From Erodium maritimum (Eukaryota > Streptophyta > Magnoliopsida > Geraniales > Geraniaceae): a stretch of 64,000 nucleotides of DNA. Of this stretch, positions 62,501-64,000 are shown piece after piece (positions within the stretch are counted from its first letter, which is position 1; the number at the start of each line of letters is the position of its first letter). The stretch spans positions 72,681,020-72,745,019 of the forward strand of contig OY997588.1 in NCBI GenBank assembly GCA_963921825.1. The letters run 5' to 3'. The notes beneath the pieces are model-generated. The model saw only the letters and a list, made by a program, of their open reading frames with translations, had not been told where the DNA came from and did not search any database. A program made the translations under genes and the position numbers.

Positions 62501-62880
62501 GAAATAATGACAAAATTACGGCCAAACTATACGTGTTTTGTAAATAGTATCGTTGAACTATATTTTTCTTTACAAAAAACATCGCCCTTAATGTCTTCCG
62601 TCTGCAAATCCATAACAGGTTAATTTGTTTTATATTTTGTTGCAAGAAGTCTAAAGTAATTATGCAAAAGCGTATACGTGAGAGTTCCAAATTGCAAAAC
62701 ACGTGTAATATAAAGGGTAAAACTGTTATTTCCACCAAAAATTACGTAACTAATTTCACTTAAAGATAGCGGATTCGCGGACGGATAATAGTTGAGGTTT
62801 TTTCTACAAAAAAAATAGTCCGCCCGTAATTCTAACAAAACGTGCATAGTTCATCACAGATTTTTGTAATTATCTTAATA
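62501..62880. mobile_element. MULE-like MITE, decayed, in the last gene's intron
   Basis: It carries the family's inverted words: ccaaactatacgtgttttgt, then tatcgttgaactat on the left and aacgtgcatagttcatcac with tttttgtaattatc on the right. It is similar to 30210-30563. Clear duplications were not found. Confidence 0.65.
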
Positions 62881-63296
62881 ATATATATTTAAGAATAGAA
62901 TTGTATAAATATAAGACTGACTTTTAGGGAAGAAGCTTTCTCAATATACGATCTACTGTAGTAATAATATACATCAATGACATGTTTTTGTAGTTTTTGC
63001 AAACTGTATTTTTACCTTTGTAATTTGATCATTCGAATTGATTTTCAGTAAAATAGTATCAGTCATCCCACAATCCTTAACTAGTTTAGCTAAGAATAAG
63101 AATAACCCAAACACATGAAAAATGCAAACAATTAGAGACCCTTAGCTCAAGTGAAGATCACAGTGCCAGTTGGCAAGTCAAAACTCATTTCATTGACAAG
63201 TAGGTTCTGACTTGGTAGTTACTTGGAGCCAATAAGCACAACCACTAGTCAAAACTCAATGTGATGGACCACCAGCCTAACAATAGAAAATAAAAG

Positions 63297-63703
63297 GGTA
63301 ATCATAAAATTTTGTGAAGCATACACGATTTATAAATATAATCAGTGAATTATTTTTTTTTACAAATGATATATCTAATTATTTTTAGTCTGTGAATTCA
63401 TTATTTTTAGCGGAAATTAATCATGTGACAATCCCGTGGTTTAAGTTTTTTTCGGAAATGACAATTTTGCCCTTTTTGTTATACGTTTTTTTCATTTTGT
63501 AACCCTCACGTATACATGTTTTACAGTTTAGAACATAAGTGTTTACACTTTTGCATGGTTATTTTAGATTTTTTGCAAAATAATTAACTCCATAATTGGA
63601 TTTGCAAACAGAAAATAGTTCGGGATGTCATTTACAAAAAAAAATAGTTTAGTGATAGTATTCGTGAAACGCATAAATTACCGCAAATTTAAGCAAATAT
63701 TCC
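63297..63703. mobile_element. MULE-like MITE, decayed, in the last gene's intron
   Basis: It begins gggtaatcataaaattttgtg and ends taagcaaatattcct, with inner words aaatagttcgggatgtcat and ttagtgatagtattcgtg as in 30210-30563. The flanks agaaaataaaa and agaaaaaataa may be a blurred duplication. Confidence 0.6.
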
Positions 63704-63739
63704 TAGAAAAAATAAGGAATAACATTGATGATATTTTCC

Positions 63740-64000
63740 TTAGTTTTTGCAAAAAGTACCTCCTTTTGCGATCTATAGCCTTTTCTTTGATAGTTAGAAA
63801 AAGATGTTCCGAACTCGACATTTTGTTTCACTTTATATATGTTTTTTTTTAAATAATGATTTTATCTTTGGAAATTTAAATTCTAAAAACCAATCACTAA
63901 AGAACATAGGTTTCAAATTTTTATATCCCTTAAATTTCTTATTTTTTGTATAGCAAAAAAAAATCTAAGGATACGAAAATTTAAAACTTTTGTTTTTAAA
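63740..64000. mobile_element. MULE-like MITE, left part only (runs off the window)
   Basis: The words aaaaagtacctccttttgc, then ctatagccttttctttgatag and cgacattttgtttcac correspond to the left half of the element at 60392. The right end is outside. Confidence 0.55.

Overview
This is a repeat-dominated window of a flowering-plant (probably eudicot) nuclear genome. The evidence is a 20-exon plant-type V-ATPase subunit A gene with GT-AG introns, several LTR retrotransposons primed by initiator-Met tRNA, plant-type LINE machinery and many MITEs. The species cannot be named from sequence alone.

Layout. 1-3895: broken Ty3/gypsy gag-pol pieces, with integrase joined directly to gag and a 712 bp direct repeat. 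3896-7850 and 11675-13361: two blocks of a short-period satellite built on ccttggcatg / ccttggccga. Between them, on the minus strand, lies a deletion derivative of a second Ty3 element (LTR 7851-8545, gag and protease, no RT or integrase, PBS, truncated LTR 11163-11674). 13362-14949: tail of a Ty1/copia element. 14950-15092: 26S rDNA fragment followed by a 47 bp minisatellite. 15374-17316: another LTR with PBS, an antisense pol scrap and a gene fragment. 17581-23102: two inverted copies of a Mutator-like foldback element, one split by a copia solo LTR. 23217-24598: three MITEs embedded in (TA)n tracts. 24872-28900: gene-fragment and unassigned DNA.

Host genes occupy the rest. An F-box gene lies at about 29.8-33.6 kb (+). 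A DUF3820-type gene lies at 35514-36356 (-), with a 1.19 kb palindromic element just past its stop. A LINE (37244-53869, 11 bp target duplication) has been opened by a 3.3 kb solo LTR and an 8.4 kb copia element. VHA-A, the catalytic V-ATPase subunit, lies at 55602-61177 (+). The first exon of an unrecognised gene (62010-62320) runs out of the window.

The transposon proteins are nearly all disabled, mostly by C-to-T-type stop codons and homopolymer slips. The three complete host genes are intact. The main points of interest are satellite arrays that seem to grow out of an LTR, and a burst of palindromic 9-bp-TSD MITEs in introns and gene flanks. All boundaries were set by eye; identities are estimates.
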